From: Thraustochytrium sp. TN22
Lineage: Eukaryota > Sar > Bigyra > Thraustochytrida > Thraustochytriidae
Length of the DNA stretch: 64,000 nucleotides
Direction: 5' to 3'
Assembly: GCA_013306675.1 (NCBI GenBank)
Contig: JABLUY010000184.1
Location: forward strand, 1-64,000
Every line of letters begins with the position of its first letter. Position 1 is the stretch's first letter. A program made the position numbers and the translations under genes. Under the pieces are notes generated by a model. That model ran no database searches. It was not told the DNA's origin and saw only the letters and a list, made by a program, of their open reading frames with translations. Shown one piece after another: positions 29,632-42,015 of the stretch.

Positions 29632-30453
29632 ATGGCGGGCGAGGCGGCGCGCGCGCGCGTGGAGCTGCTGGCGTCGCCGGTGGAGGCGGACCTGGAGGCG
29701 GAGCGCGTGGTGGTCGTCTTCCCGTGGGCAGGAGGCAACCTGGCGCACCCAGCGGTGCGGGCGCTGGCGCGCGAGGTGGCGGCGGAGGTCGGCGGCGCAG
29801 AGTGCGCGGCAACGTACGGGATCTCGCTGCCCGGACGGCTGGGCAGGGCCGCGGAGACGCCGTACGTGTCGTTTGCGGAGCTCCTGCCAGACGTGCGGGC
29901 CGCACTGCAAGCGCACCTGGGCCGGAGGTCGCGGGCGCCGGCCTCGCTGGTCTTCTTCGGCTACTCGCTGGGCTGCCAGGTGGCCTGGCAGACGCTGGCC
30001 GGCCTCAAGGACGCGCTGCCGTGCCCGGTGAGCCTCGTCCTGGCGGCCGGTCGCGCGCCGCAGCGCCTGGCGGCGGACCCCCCTGGCGTGCAGGGCCTCA
30101 GCGACGACGAGTTCCTCGACTACATCGCTAGCAAGGGCGGCACGCCCAAGGAGGTGCTCGCGCACCCTTCGATGCGGGCCTTCATCCTGCCGCCGCTGCG
30201 CGCCGACTACGCGCTGCTGGACACCTTTTCAATGGACGAGATCGACTTGCCTGTCTTTGATACCGCGACGGTGTCCTCGATGCGTCTCTTGTACGGCGAC
30301 GATCTCACGACGGAGGAGTTGGAGCCTTGGCGCCAACTGCTCGCCTCGGCGGACGACCAGTGGCGAGGCATGGAGTCCTTTGCCGAGGGCGGCCACTTCT
30401 TTTTCTTTAGCAATGTCGACCGCGTCGCCGAGGAGGTGCGTCGAGCACTGTGA
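29632..30453 (+). CDS. Stand-alone (type II) thioesterase, alpha/beta hydrolase
   Basis: 273 residues from ATG 29632 (MAGEAARARVELLASPVEAD). The N-terminal strand VVVVFPWAGGN is the oxyanion-hole region typical of GrsT/TesA-type thioesterases, which usually read FP.AGG. The nucleophile elbow is GYSLG, with Ser112. The acid is probably Asp223 or Asp224 (YGDDLTTEE) and the catalytic His is His255 (EGGHFFFF). Such enzymes hydrolyse acyl or mis-primed groups from carrier proteins of polyketide, non-ribosomal peptide or fatty-acid synthases. No synthase is next to it, so its partner is unknown; a PUFA synthase elsewhere in the genome is one possibility. No targeting sequence, so probably cytosolic. 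Confidence 0.85.
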   Translation: MAGEAARARVELLASPVEADLEAERVVVVFPWAGGNLAHPAVRALAREVAAEVGGAECAATYGISLPGRLGRAAETPYVSFAELLPDVRAALQAHLGRRSRAPASLVFFGYSLGCQVAWQTLAGLKDALPCPVSLVLAAGRAPQRLAADPPGVQGLSDDEFLDYIASKGGTPKEVLAHPSMRAFILPPLRADYALLDTFSMDEIDLPVFDTATVSSMRLLYGDDLTTEELEPWRQLLASADDQWRGMESFAEGGHFFFFSNVDRVAEEVRRAL

Positions 30454-30933
30454 CAAGCAGCTCAAGCGTTGCTGTCCATGCGTCTGTGTAAGTGTGCAAA
30501 CGAAGATGGTTTGCTTACGACTGGTCAGAGCCGTGGGTCGCTCTAATAGCTCGGCGGCCTCTTCCTCACTCGCGAGATGAGGACCACCCTGATGAGATGA
30601 GGATACGAATAGCGTACATGTGTGATTGAACGAAGGAAAGTGCAGCCGCGGCCGCAGCCTCAGCCGCAGCCACAGTCACAGTTGTCGAGGGGACGGGACG
30701 AGCCGGGCAAACCCCGCCCAGCTCTGCCTTTCGAGGAGGCGCGGCGCGGCGTCCACCCCGCCGCTGCCGCTTAACTTTAGGTAAAGTCGCGTGGAACGAA
30801 GCCCCTCCCGCCACTAGTTACCGGGTGGGTTTCTTCTTGCCGCCCGCCCGCCGGCCGGCTGGGTCCGCGCGGCGCGCCCTCAATTTGAAATACACGTAAA
30901 GAGAGGGAGAGAGAGACCATGCAGGACGAGACA
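30454..30933. other. Intergenic region between convergent genes
   Basis: 480 bases between the thioesterase stop and the apple-protein stop, on opposite strands. It includes a GCCGCGGCCGCAGCCTCAGC repeat (~30641-30690) and short poly-purine runs. No gene seen. Confidence 0.5.
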
Positions 30934-31864
30934 TCACGAGCGCTCGCGCAGCTCGTCCTCGCGCACAACCTGCTGGCGGCGCGCGCTGCTGCCTGGCTGC
31001 TGGATCTCAACGAGGTAGCGCGGCGCGTGCGACGCACTGCTGTTTTGCGCGCGGACCTCACGAATGACGGCCGGCAGCGCGCGCGAGCCGACGCGCTGCA
31101 CGGTGACGGTGTCGCCCTCCGCGAAGAGCGGGCGGCGCACCGGGACGGCATAGGACGCGGCATTCTTGAGCGCGCTACGCGCGGGCCGGGGCTCGTCTGC
31201 GACGACGACGGGCGCCGCCTCGGGCAAGTCGTCGTCGAGCGAGGCGCGGGACGAGGACCGCGAGGGCGTGGGAGAGGGCGCCGGCGTGGGTGCCGACACC
31301 GCGACCGGCACCGGGTCAGGACCGCGGCGCGCGCGGCGCACAGCGCTAGCGCCAGTGGCACCTGCGCTCGCGCTGGTCTGGCGCCGTGGCGGCTGCGCTT
31401 GCTGGCCCGCGATGGGCTCGCCCGCGGCAAGCCGGCGGCGTAGCGTGCGCGTGATGTGGCGCAGGCGGAGCGCCTCGCCGATGGAGAGCCCTAGGTCTCG
31501 CAGTTGGCCCTCGTTGGCGTAGACCACGGCCTCGAGGTCCATGTTCTCGGCTTGGAAGGTCTCCAGGTGGTGCTCGAGGCCTGCCTCGCGCATCAGATCC
31601 TCGGTGTCGTGGATGGGGCGCGTCACGACGGCGTTCACCGCGAGCGCCTCGCGCTTCGCCTGCACCAGCGTCGGGTTGCCGCTCAGCGCGAGGTAAACCT
31701 CGTCGTCGTCCGCATCGGTGGCGCGTGCGCCCATGCCAGCATCGGCCAGAAACACCTCTTGCGTGCCGGAGTCGTACCGCCTGCGCCCGTAGGCGCCGCC
31801 GACCATGGCGCGCGCGCCCGCTGCGCCCGCCGCGCCCGCCGCCCCGCGGCTGCGGCTGCGGTGC

Positions 31865-31905
<41 letters not shown>

Positions 31906-34900
31906 GAAGCCGAAGCCTCCAGGGTATGCCGCGCCCGCAAAGGCGGTGCTCATGGTGGTGTCGCCCTTGTGTGCACGGGACGGCGAGCCTGAGGAGCCCG
32001 AGCCGAAGATGCGGTCCAGGCGGTCGCGCACCGAGTCCGGCAGGCAGCTCGGGCAGGTCTTGCGCATGCACCAAAGCAGGCAGCAGCAGAGCCACGGCAG
32101 CACGCACAACAGCACGGCGAAGATGATGACGAGAAGTTTCCAATCCCAGCCGTCCCCCACGTCGTCGTTGTCGGCGTCCTTGGGGGAGTCCGTGGGCGAG
32201 ACCGTGCCACTGACCTCGACCGCGACGCGCTGCCCGTTGACGCAATTCTCGTGCGAGGGGTCCGGCAGCGAGCTTGCCAGGTACACCGTCGTGCCGGCAT
32301 CCTCCGACTCGGCCACGAAGCGGTACGAGCCCTGGCTCGAAGACGCCAGCAGCACGGCACCCGTGAAGTTGCACGCCTCGAAGAGGGTCTGCGAGGCCAT
32401 GCGCATCACGTTGCTGTCCTCCGAGAACGAGAAACTCACCGACTCGCCCACTTCAATCTCAATGAGCGGGTAGCCGCCCGAAGCCGCCGACACTGGTGCC
32501 CAGTCTGGCGTGCCATCCGGGTTTACCGGGATCTCGCGCCCGCACAAATTCGGCACGTCGCACACCAGGCCGTCCTCATAGCACATTTGCAGATCGATGC
32601 AATTGTCCGGCCCGGTTCCGGTCAGGTCGTTGCCGCTCAGGTTGAGCAGCTCCAGGTTCGTGAAGGGCTCCATCATGTCCTGCGTCAGCACGCCCTCGAG
32701 CCCATTATTTGGCAGGACAATCTCCGTGATGCTCGCGACGGACTCCTGCAGCGTCCGCAGCGCGCTGCGCAGCGCGCGCCGCGCCCCAATCTGCACGACG
32801 CACAGCACGTACGCGCTCTCGCTCGTGTCGGTGCACCCAGGGTCATTGCACGGGTTGTCCGGCGCCGTGCAGCTCGCCCATGACGACCCGCCCAGCGACT
32901 CGTAGACCTCCTCCCACGCGTCCAGCTCTGTCTGTGGCAGTGCTACGGGAGCTTGCGTTGGCAGCGCCGTTGGCAGCGCCGTTGTCGGCGCTCGCGATGG
33001 GGCTCGCGTCGGCGGCCGTGAGGTGGGCGCACTCGTCGGGCCTGCCGTCGTGGGCCGCAGCGTCGGCGTCCGCGTGGGCTCGCTCGTCGGCCTCTGCGTC
33101 GTTGGGCCCTGCGTCGGCGAAGTCGTCGTCGGCATTGCCGTCGGCACTCGCGAAGGCCTCGGCGTCGGCAGCGCGTCCGGCGGCATCGTAGGCTCCATCG
33201 TGATGCCACACTCCTCGGGCCCGGCCACCCAGTCCAGCGCGCGCTCCAAGCCGGCCGAGACACTGGCCAACAACTCGCACGTCCCATCCACCGCATTGAA
33301 CGAGAACCACCGGCACGCGTCCGACTCCGCGCACTCGTCCATGCATGCCATGGCCGAGTCAACGCCGTCCAAGGTCTGAAATGGCTCGTCCACCCAGCGC
33401 GCACCGTCCGTGAAGCAGCTCGTTGGCTCGCTCGTCGGAACGGCGCTCGGCACCGGGCTTGGCACCGGCGTTGGGCCTTCCGGGTTCACGCTGCACGAAA
33501 TTGCACCAAGTACCCAGTTCTCCGCCTCCGTCGTGCCTGCTTCCACGTCTGAGAACAGCTCGCACTGGCCCGCGTTGTTCGCCGATACCTTCACCGCGTA
33601 GTACATGCAGCCTTCCGTGGTGGCGCACTCCGCCTCGCACGAAGCCGCGTCCGGGTCCGTCGTCACTGTCTCGAACGGCTGCGAGTCCGTGCGTACATAT
33701 CGCTCGCCCTCCGTCGTGCAGCCCCCGCTCGAGGCTGTCGGCGCCGTGGTGGGCGTCAATGTCGCGCCGCCGCACTCGCGCGGGCCCGTCAGCCAGTTCG
33801 ACCGGCTCTCCGTTCCCTCGGACACGTCGCTGTAGTACTCGCATCGGCCCTCGTAGGTGCCGGCGTACTTGAACGCAAAGTACTCGCAGCCGTCCGTCAG
33901 CACACAATTGGCCTGGCACGCGTCCGCGGATACCGCAGACGCAGTGGCGCCGAACGGGTCGCTCACGAAGGTCTGTCCCGTTGTAAAGCACTCGCTTGGC
34001 GGCAATGTCGGCGCCGACGTCGTTGGCGCCGCGGTCGGCGCGCCCGTTGGCGCGGCGCTCACGGGTGCCACAAATGGCGCCCCCGTTGGCGTCAAAGTGG
34101 GCGTCACGCCGCACACCGCCGGCCCGAGCACCCAGTTGTCTGCGTCGCGGGAGCCAGCGCTCACGTCCGAGTACAACTCGCACTGGCCCGCATTGTTGGC
34201 GTCGGTCTTGACCGCAAAGTTTTGACAGCCCTCCGTCGCGGCGCACTCCGCCTGACAGGCCTCGGCGGTCGGGTCCGTCTCGATCGTCTCGAACGGCTGC
34301 GTGTCCGTGCGCTCGAAGCGGACGCCCTCCGAGTAGCAGCTCGCGCTGGGCGCTTGAGTTGGGCCCGTGCTTGGTGTCGGGGTGGTCGGGCCGATGCTAG
34401 GCGCTTCGGTCGGCTGAGCGGTCGGCGAAAGCGTCGTAGGGCCCGTGGAGGGTGCCGACGTGGTGGGCGCGGTGGTCGGCGTCGTCGGCGGCGTCGTCGG
34501 GGCGAAGGTCACGCCGCAGGCTACTGGGCCGATAATCCAGTTGTCGGCGTCGTCGCGCGTCCCAGCGCTCACATCCGAGTATAGCTCGCACTGACCGGCA
34601 TTGTTGGCGTCAACCTTGACCGCGAAGAACAGGCAGGCTTCGGTCGAGGCACATTCTTCCTGACATGCCTCGGCGGTCGGGTCCGTCTCGATCGTCTCGA
34701 ACGGCTGTGTGTCCGTGCGCTCGAAGCGGACGCCCTCTGTGTAGCAGCTCGCGCTTGGTGCTCCTGTGCTTTGCATCTCGGTCGGCGCAGCAGTAGGCGA
34801 GGCGGTCGTGGGTCCTGTGGATGGTGCCCGCGTGGTGGGCGAAGAGGTCGGCGGCGTAGGTGGCATGGTCGGTGAGAACGTCACCCCGCAGGCTACTGGG

Positions 34901-37900
34901 CCGATAATCCAGTTGTCCGCGTCGCGCGTCCCAGCGCTCACATCCGAGTACAGCTCGCACTGGCCGGCATTGTTGGCGTCCACCTTGACCGCAAAGTACA
35001 GGCAGTCTTCGGTCGAGGCACATTCTTCCTGGCACGCCTCGGCGGTCGGGTCCGTCTCGATCGTCTCGAACGGCTGTGTGTCCGTGCGCTCAAAGCGGAC
35101 GCCCTCCGTGAAGCAGCTCGCGCTTGGTGCTTGAGTTGGACCTGAGCTTGGTGCCAGGGTCGTCGGGCCAATGCTAGGCGATTCGGTTGGCTGAGCAGTC
35201 GGTGACAGCGTCGTAGGACCTGTGGAGGGCGCCATCGTAGTAGGCGCGGAGGTCGGCGTCGTCGGCGGCGTCGTCGGGGCGAAGGTCACGCCGCAGGCTA
35301 CTGGGCCGATAATCCAGTTGTCCGCGTCGCGCGTCCCAGCGCTCACATCGGAATACAGCTCGCACTGGCCGGCATTGTTGGCGTCCACCTTGACCGCAAA
35401 GTACAGGCAGTCTTCGGTCGAGGCACATTCTTCCTGGCACGCCTCGGCGGTCGGGTCCGTCTCGATCGTCTCGAACGGCTGCGTGTCCGTGCGCTCGAAG
35501 CGGACGCCCTCTGTGAAGCAGCTCGCGCTTGGTGCTCCTGTGCTTTGCATCTCGGTCGGCGCAGCAGTAGGCGAGGCGGTCGTGGGTCCTGTGGATGGTG
35601 CCCGCGTGGTGGGCGAAGAGGTCGGCGGCGTAGGTGGCATGGTCGGTGAGAACGTCACCCCGCAGGCTACTGGGCCGATAATCCAGTTGTCCGCGTCGCG
35701 CATCCCAGCGCTCACATCGGAATACAGCTCGCACTGGCCGGCATTGTTGGCGTCCACCTTGACCGCGAAGAACAGGCAGTCTTCGGTCGAGGCACATTCT
35801 TCCTGACACGCCTCGGCGGTCGGGTCCGTCTCGATCGTCTCGAACGGCTGCGTGTCCGTGCGCTCGAAGCGGACGCCCTCTGTGAAGCAGCTCGCGCTTG
35901 GTGCTCCTGTGCTTTGCATCTCGGTCGGCGCAGCAGTAGGCGAGGCGGTCGTGGGTCCTGTGGATGGTGCCCGCGTGGTGGGCGAAGAGGTCGGCGGCGT
36001 AGGTGGCATGGTCGGTGAGAACGTCACGCCGCAGGCTACTGGGCCGATAATCCAGTTGTCCGCGTCGCGCGTCCCAGCGCTCACATCCGAGTACAGCTCG
36101 CACTGGCCGGCATTGTTGGCGTCCACCTTGACCGCAAAGTACTGACAGCCCTCCGTCGCGGCGCACTCCGCCTGACACGCCTCGGCGGTCGGGTCCGTCT
36201 CGATCGTCTCGAACGGCTGCGCGTCCGTGCGCTCGAAGCGGACGCCCTCCGTGTAGCAGCTCGCGCTTGGTACTTGAGTTGGGCCTGGGCTTGGTGCCAG
36301 GGTGGTTGGGCCGATGCTAGGCGCTTCGGTCGGCTGAGCGGTCGGTGAAAGCGTCGTAGGGCCCGTGGAGGGCGCCGACGTGGTGGGCGCGGTGGTCGGC
36401 GGCGTCGGCGGCGTCGTGGGGGCGAAGGTCACGCCGCAGGCCACTGGGCCGATAATCCAGTTGTCGGCGTCGTCGCGCGTCCCAGCGCTCACATCGGAAT
36501 ACAGCTCGCATTGACCGGCATTGTTGGCGTCCACCTTGACCGCGAAAAACAGGCAGTCTTCGGTCGAGGCACATACTTCCTGACACGCCTCGGCGGTCGG
36601 GTCCGTCTCGATCGTCTCGAACGGCTGCGTGTCCGTGCGCTCGAAACGGACGCCTTCCGTGTAGCAGCTTGCGCTTGGTGCTTGCGTTGCGCCTGTGCTT
36701 GGTGCCAGGGTGGTTGGGCCGATGCTTGGCGATTCGGTCGGCTGAGCAGTCGGGGACAGCGTCGTCGGACCTGTGGAGGGCGCCATCGTTGTAGGCGCGG
36801 AGGTCGGCGGCGTCGGCGGCGTCGTTGGCGAGAACGTCAAACCGCAGGCTACCGGGCCAAGGACCCAGTTATCCGCGTCACGTGTCCCGGCGCTTACGTC
36901 CGAGTATAGCTCGCACTGGCCGGCATTATTGGCGTCAATCTTGACCGCAAAGTACAAGCAGTCCTCGGTCGCGGCGCACTCCTCCTGGCAGGCCTCGGCA
37001 GTCGGGTCCGTCTCGATTGTCGCGAACGGCTGCGCGTCGGTGCGCTCAAAGCGCACACCCTCCGTGTAGCAGGTCGTCGTCGGAGCTATTGTTGGGCCGG
37101 GGTTGGTCGCCTCGGTAGGCGCTGCGCTGGGAGCGACGCTTGGCATCGATGTTGGCGAGGCGGTCGTGGGGCCCGTGGAGGGCGCCGACGTGGTGGGCGA
37201 CGAAGTTGGCGGCGTCGGCGGCGTTGTGGGCGAGAAGGTCAGGCCGCATACGACCGGCCCGATGACCCAGTTGTCTGCATCGCGCCTGCCTGCACTCACG
37301 TCCGAGTACAGCTCGCACTGGCCCGCGTTGTTGGCATCGACCTTGACTGCAAAAAAGAGACAGGCGTCTGCAGCTGCGCATTGCGCCTGGCAGGAAGCCG
37401 CGTCAGGATCCGTCTGCAGCTCTGCAAAGGGCTGCGCATCTGTTCGCTCGAAGCGCACTCCCTCCGTGTAACAGCTCACGGTAGGCGCTACGCTGGGCTC
37501 GGTCAGGTCGTCCGTAGGCGGCATGGTAGGCGAGACTGACGGACCCGCTGTTGTTGAGGGCACGGTTGTTGGAGGGGTTGAGGTTGGTGCGGCCGACGGT
37601 GCTTGCGTTGTGGTCGAAATCGTCGGCGGAACGGGCGGCGAGGTCGGCGACAGCGTTGCCCCGCAAACCACGGGCCCGATGACCCAGTTGTCTGCATCAC
37701 GCGTGCCCGCGCTCACGTCCGAGTACAGCTCGCACTGGCCAGCGTTGTTGGCGTCAACCTTGACAGCAAAGTAGAGGCACGCGTCGACCGCGGCGCACGC
37801 CGCAAGACAGGCGTCCGGGTCCGGGTCGGTCTCGAGCGTCTGAAAGGGCTGCGCGTCTGTACGCTCGAAGCGAACACCCTCGGTAAAGCAGCTAGTGGGC

Positions 37901-40900
37901 GCTGCGGTCGGGATCGCTGTAGGCGTTCCCTGTGTCGGCGGGGCCGTCGTGGGCTCTGCGGTGGTGGGCGCATTGGTTGTTGTCGGCCCAGCAGTTGTCG
38001 GCTCTGGCGTCGCAGGCGCACTTGTTGTGGGTGCAGCTGAGGGCGCTCGTGTGGTGGGCGAGGACGTTGGCGAGACGGGCGGCGAGGTCGGCGACAGCGT
38101 TGCCCCGCAAACCACCGGCCCGATGACCCAGTTGTCTGCGTCGCGCGTGCCGGCGCTCACGTCCGAGTACAGCTCGCACTGGCCAGCGTTATTGGCGTCA
38201 ACCTTGACCGCAAAGTAGAGGCACGCGTCGACCGCGGCGCACTCCGCAAGACAGGCGTCCGGGTCCGGGTCGGTCTCGAGCGTCTGAAAGGGCTGCGCGT
38301 CTGTACGCTCGAAGCGAACACCCTCGGTAAAGCAGCTAGTGGGCGCTGCGGTCGGGATCGCTGTAGGCGTTCCCTGTGTCGGCGGGGCCGTCGTGGGCTC
38401 TGCGGTGGTGGGCGCATCAGTTGTTGTCGGCCCGGCTGTCGTCGGCGGGGCCGTGGTCGGCTCTGTCGTCACAGGCGCACTTGTGGTGGGTGCAGCCGAG
38501 GGCGCTCGTGTGGTGGGCGAGGCCGTTGGCGGAACGGGCGGCGAGGTCGGCGACAGCGTTGCCCCGCAAACCACCGGCCCGATGACCCAATTATCTGCGT
38601 CGCGTGTGCCGGCGCTCACGTCCGAGTACAGCTCACACTGTCCAGCGTTGTTGGCGTCAACCTTGACCGCAAAGTAGAGGCACGCATCGACCGCGGCGCA
38701 CTCCGCAAGACAGGCATCCGGGTCTGGGTCTGTCTCGAGCGTCTGAAAGGGCTGCGCGTCCGTCCGCTCGAAGCGAACGCCTTCCGTATAGCAGTTTGTG
38801 GGCGCTGCGCTGGGAGCGGGCGTGGGCGCCGGCGCTGCGGTCGGGACAGGCGTGGGCACCGGTGCTGCGGTTGGAACAGACGTGGGCACAGGCGCTGCGG
38901 TTGGACTCGATGTAGCCACCGGCGCTGCGGTCGGGACAGGCGTGGGCACCGGTGCTGCGGTTGGAGCAGATGTAGGTGCTGGCGCTGCGGTCGGAGCAGG
39001 CGTGGGCGCGTCCACGGCGGTGGGCTGCGAAGTTGCGACCGTCGACGGTGCTGGAGTCGCGCCGCAGACGGCGGGGCCGAGGACCCAATTGTCCGCGCTT
39101 CGCGTGCCCGCGCTCACGTCAGAGTAGAGTTCGCAGCGGCCAGCGTTGGTGCCGGCGAGCTTGGCGGCGAAGAACGTGCAGGCGCCGGAGGCCGCGCATC
39201 GTGCCTGGCACGTCTCGGCGTCCGCATCAATGTCTAGCGTCTGAATGGGCTGCGAGACCGTGCGCTCGAAGCGAAACCCATCTGTGAAGCAGCTCGTCGG
39301 CGCGCTGGTCGGCTGCCTCGTGGGGCTTACTGGGACGGGCGCCGGCGTCGTAGGCGGACGGCCGGTTGGGTATGGCGTCGGAGCTGGCGTGTTTGGAGGC
39401 TGCGTTGTAGGCGCCGGCGTGGTGGGCGCCGGCGTGGCTGGCGCCGGCGTCGCCGGAGCTGGCGTCGTCGGAGGCCGTGCAGTCGGGTAGGGGGTTGGTG
39501 CTGGCTCGGTGGGCTGCTGCGTCGGGTTTCGGGCCGTCGGCGAAGGCGTCGGTACCGGCGCTGGCGCGGTGGGCGACTGCGTCGGGGCGTCCTCGGTTGG
39601 CGACGGCGTGGTTGGGGCCCTAGCGGTCGGGTAGGGCGTGGGCGCATTGTCCGTGGTGGGCTGCGACGAAGGCGCCGCAGAAGGCGCGAGCGTGGCCGCC
39701 GGCGCCGCGGTCGCCGTGGGCGCCCGCGCGGTCGGGTAGGGCGTGGGCGAGAAGTCGGCGGTGGGGCTCGCGGTGGTGGGCGCCGCAGTGGGAAGGAGGG
39801 CGACGCAATCGGGCGAGCCAGAGACCCAGTCCGAGTCGGACTCGGTGCCGTCGAGGCTCGTGAAAAGCTCGCAGGAGGCGGCGCCGTCGCCGGAGACCTG
39901 GTAGGAGTAGAACTCGCAGGCGACGAGGCCGGCGCATACATCCCTGCAGTCCTCGATGGAGCCCACGCCGTCGAGGGAGAAGAGCAGGTTGTCGGTGGTG
40001 ATGAGGCGCAGGTTCTCATACGTGCAGGGCAGCGCGATGGGGCTGGCGACGGGCGCCAGGGTCGGCGCTGCGGTGGCGCAGATTTCGACGAGGCTGCGCG
40101 AGAAGTCGCAGGTCCAGGAGCCGTCGGTGCACTCAGGCAGCGCGATGCAGTTGGCGCCGGTGGTGCTGGAGGAAGTGCTCAGCACGTTGCGGTTGTTGGA
40201 GGTGCTTGAAGTCGAGGAGAGGTTGAGCGTGTTGAGCTGCGTGAAGGCGATGAGCGCGCTGCGGGTGAGGTCGCCAAAGAGGCGATTCTCCGGCAGCACA
40301 ATGCCCTGAATACGGCCTTGGTCGGAGCAGAGGATCTCGCGGCCTTGCTCGCTGCAGGAGCAGGGGTCTGCGAGCGCCGCCTCGTCGGCACAGTGCATAT
40401 AGTACAGGTTGGTGAGCCCCTCGGCGCTGAGGACCTCGACCAAGTTGGCGTACGCGTAGCGATCGCCCTCGTTGGTGACCGCGCGCACGACTTCGATCAT
40501 CGCCGGGCCGAGCGCGAGCGCGGCGGCGAGTGCGGCGACCAGGAGCCTGGCCAGCGCGAAGCTTTGCTGCACGCGCTGCACCGGCCGGCGCGGCCGGCGC
40601 TGACCGTGGCCCGCGTGCCTCGCCGCGGGTTCTGCGCGCCTTGCTCGCGGTGGCAGCTCCGCCTCTCTTGGCGGGCCGCGCGCCCATGGCGGCCTTGGCC
40701 TCGTTCGTGGCGAGGTGGTCGTGCTCGTGCCCGCAGGCGGCCGTGCCCTCCACGAGCCGCGCTCGCCCTCGCGCTCGCCCTCGCCCGCCTGCAGCAGCCG
40801 CTCGTCTCGCCCTGCTTCGCGTCCTCTGCTCGCCGCCTCGCCTGTGTCGCTGCGCCGCGCTGCTCCCTCCCTCGCGGGCGCGCCTCTCCGCGCGCGCGCG

Positions 40901-41139
40901 TCCATGTCTCGCCTTGCGCCATGCCACGCGGAGCCTGAGCATGATGATGGTGGCACCTGCGCGCGCTGCGCATGCGCCATGGCCTCTCGCGCCTCGCCGG
41001 CGCCCGCCGGCCGCGGCCTGCGCATGGCGGCCCGCGCCCGCGCCCGCGCCCGCGCTTGCGCCGGAGCGAGCGCCAGCGGACTGCCCCGCCGCGCGCGCGC
41101 CGGCGGCCTCGGGCGCGGGCGCCTCCATCGAGCCGCCAT
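30934..41139 (-). CDS. Giant membrane protein with 17 PAN/apple-like modules and a SAM domain
   Basis: Open frame of 3,401 codons, stop TGA at 30934-30936. The start is uncertain: in-frame ATGs lie at 41139, 41025, 40980 and 40905. The first ~190 residues are Arg/Ala/Gly-rich, and a signal-like helix (FALARLLVAALAAALALGPA) comes only at about residues 195-215. Then an LRR cap (IVLPENRLFGDLTRS), 17 Cys-rich apple-like modules (CYTEGVRFERTDAQPF, ECAATEDCLYFAVK, GQCELYSDVSAGTRD) separated by Thr/Pro-rich mucin-like linkers (DNA ~33190-40040), a second LRR block, a cupredoxin-like beta domain (DNA ~32215-32470), one TM helix near residue 3006 (LLVIIFAVLLCVLPWLCCCL), a poly-Asp stretch, a SAM domain (about 3173-3233, MREAGLEHHLETFQ) and a Tudor/SH3-like end. 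A cell-surface adhesin or receptor with carbohydrate- or protein-binding modules is inferred. Confidence 0.85.
33400..39300 (-). repeat. Coding tandem repeat, ~365-440-bp period (apple module plus linker)
   Basis: Nucleotide-level repeats inside the giant gene. A block beginning at CTTGGTGCTCCTGTGCTTTG occurs at about 34757, 35531 and 35897; the last two are 366 bases apart and almost identical. Other units share the module but have different linkers. Outer modules (about 33200-34000 and 39080-40030) are much more diverged, showing that the centre expanded recently. Confidence 0.85.
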
Positions 41140-42015
41140 CGTCGCGGCCGTCGTGAGTCACGGTCACACGAGCGAGCGTAGGCCAGGCCGTAACAAGCCT
41201 CGAGCTCAGGCCGACTGCCACCGCGGCGCCGCGCAAGGGCGCCCGCGCCCGATTCTCCACTTGCGCGCCCGCGCCGCGCCCTTGCGCGCCCGATTCCCCA
41301 CTTGCGCGCCCGCCGGGACGGCGCGCGCTGGTCCCTCCGCGCTGCGCGAAGGGGTTGCGCGCGCCGCGGCGAGGCCGCCGAGCGCTCGCCGAGCACGCGA
41401 CGGCCGCGCCGAGCAAACTTGCGGCGCGGCGCGGCGCGGGCGGGCCTGAGGGTGTGAGCGGCTGGCTGGCTGGCTGGCTGGCGCCAGAGAGCGCGACGCG
41501 CCGCTGCCGCGCAGCTGGCTGCAGCGCAGAGTGGTGGTTCGTTCCTATAGGCGGCGTCCTATAGGCTCACTCAGCTCGCGGTCTTCCCCTTTCCCCACAG
41601 GAAAGAGGGTGAGACTTGCTAAGCTGCAGAACAAGAAGGTAACTCGGAGGCTTCGGGCTCAGCGCAACGCAGCGCAACGAGGATGTTCTTGTTCTCGAAT
41701 CTCGAGTCTCGAGATGAGACAGTTCGCCGTCAGAACTGTTTTCGCCTGTACGTCTCGAACGGCGGCATGACGGCGGCACCAGCACTGGTCTGGGTTCCCG
41801 TTCGAGGTTAAGCTCCGCTTGGCTCGGCAAGGAATTTCGATGACTGCATGATCGAAAAAAAGGAAAAAGGACGTTGAATGGGTCTTTTGCATTTTACTGG
41901 GAAAAGAAAAAGGGGCAAAAGAAAGCGATGGCAGGCAGAAGACCGCTGGGGTGGAAGGGCAAGACGCAGGTCGCGCGCCGTGTTCAACGGCGCGGCGGGG
42001 AGCATCCGAGGCCCT
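41140..42015. other. Gene-free stretch upstream of the giant gene
   Basis: About 880 bases. It contains a GGCT tetramer run (about 41459-41482), near-palindromes of the type TCGAATCTCGAGTCTCGAGA at about 41695-41713, and a short segment (41795-41835) resembling the end of the 345-bp tandem unit (AAGCTCCGCTTGGC). Nothing coding supported. Confidence 0.45.

Noticed and set aside
35174-36178. Long shadow frames over the apple array on both strands
   Set aside because: They repeat with the same period as the real frame and show no family resemblance; they are by-products of repeated GC-rich codons.
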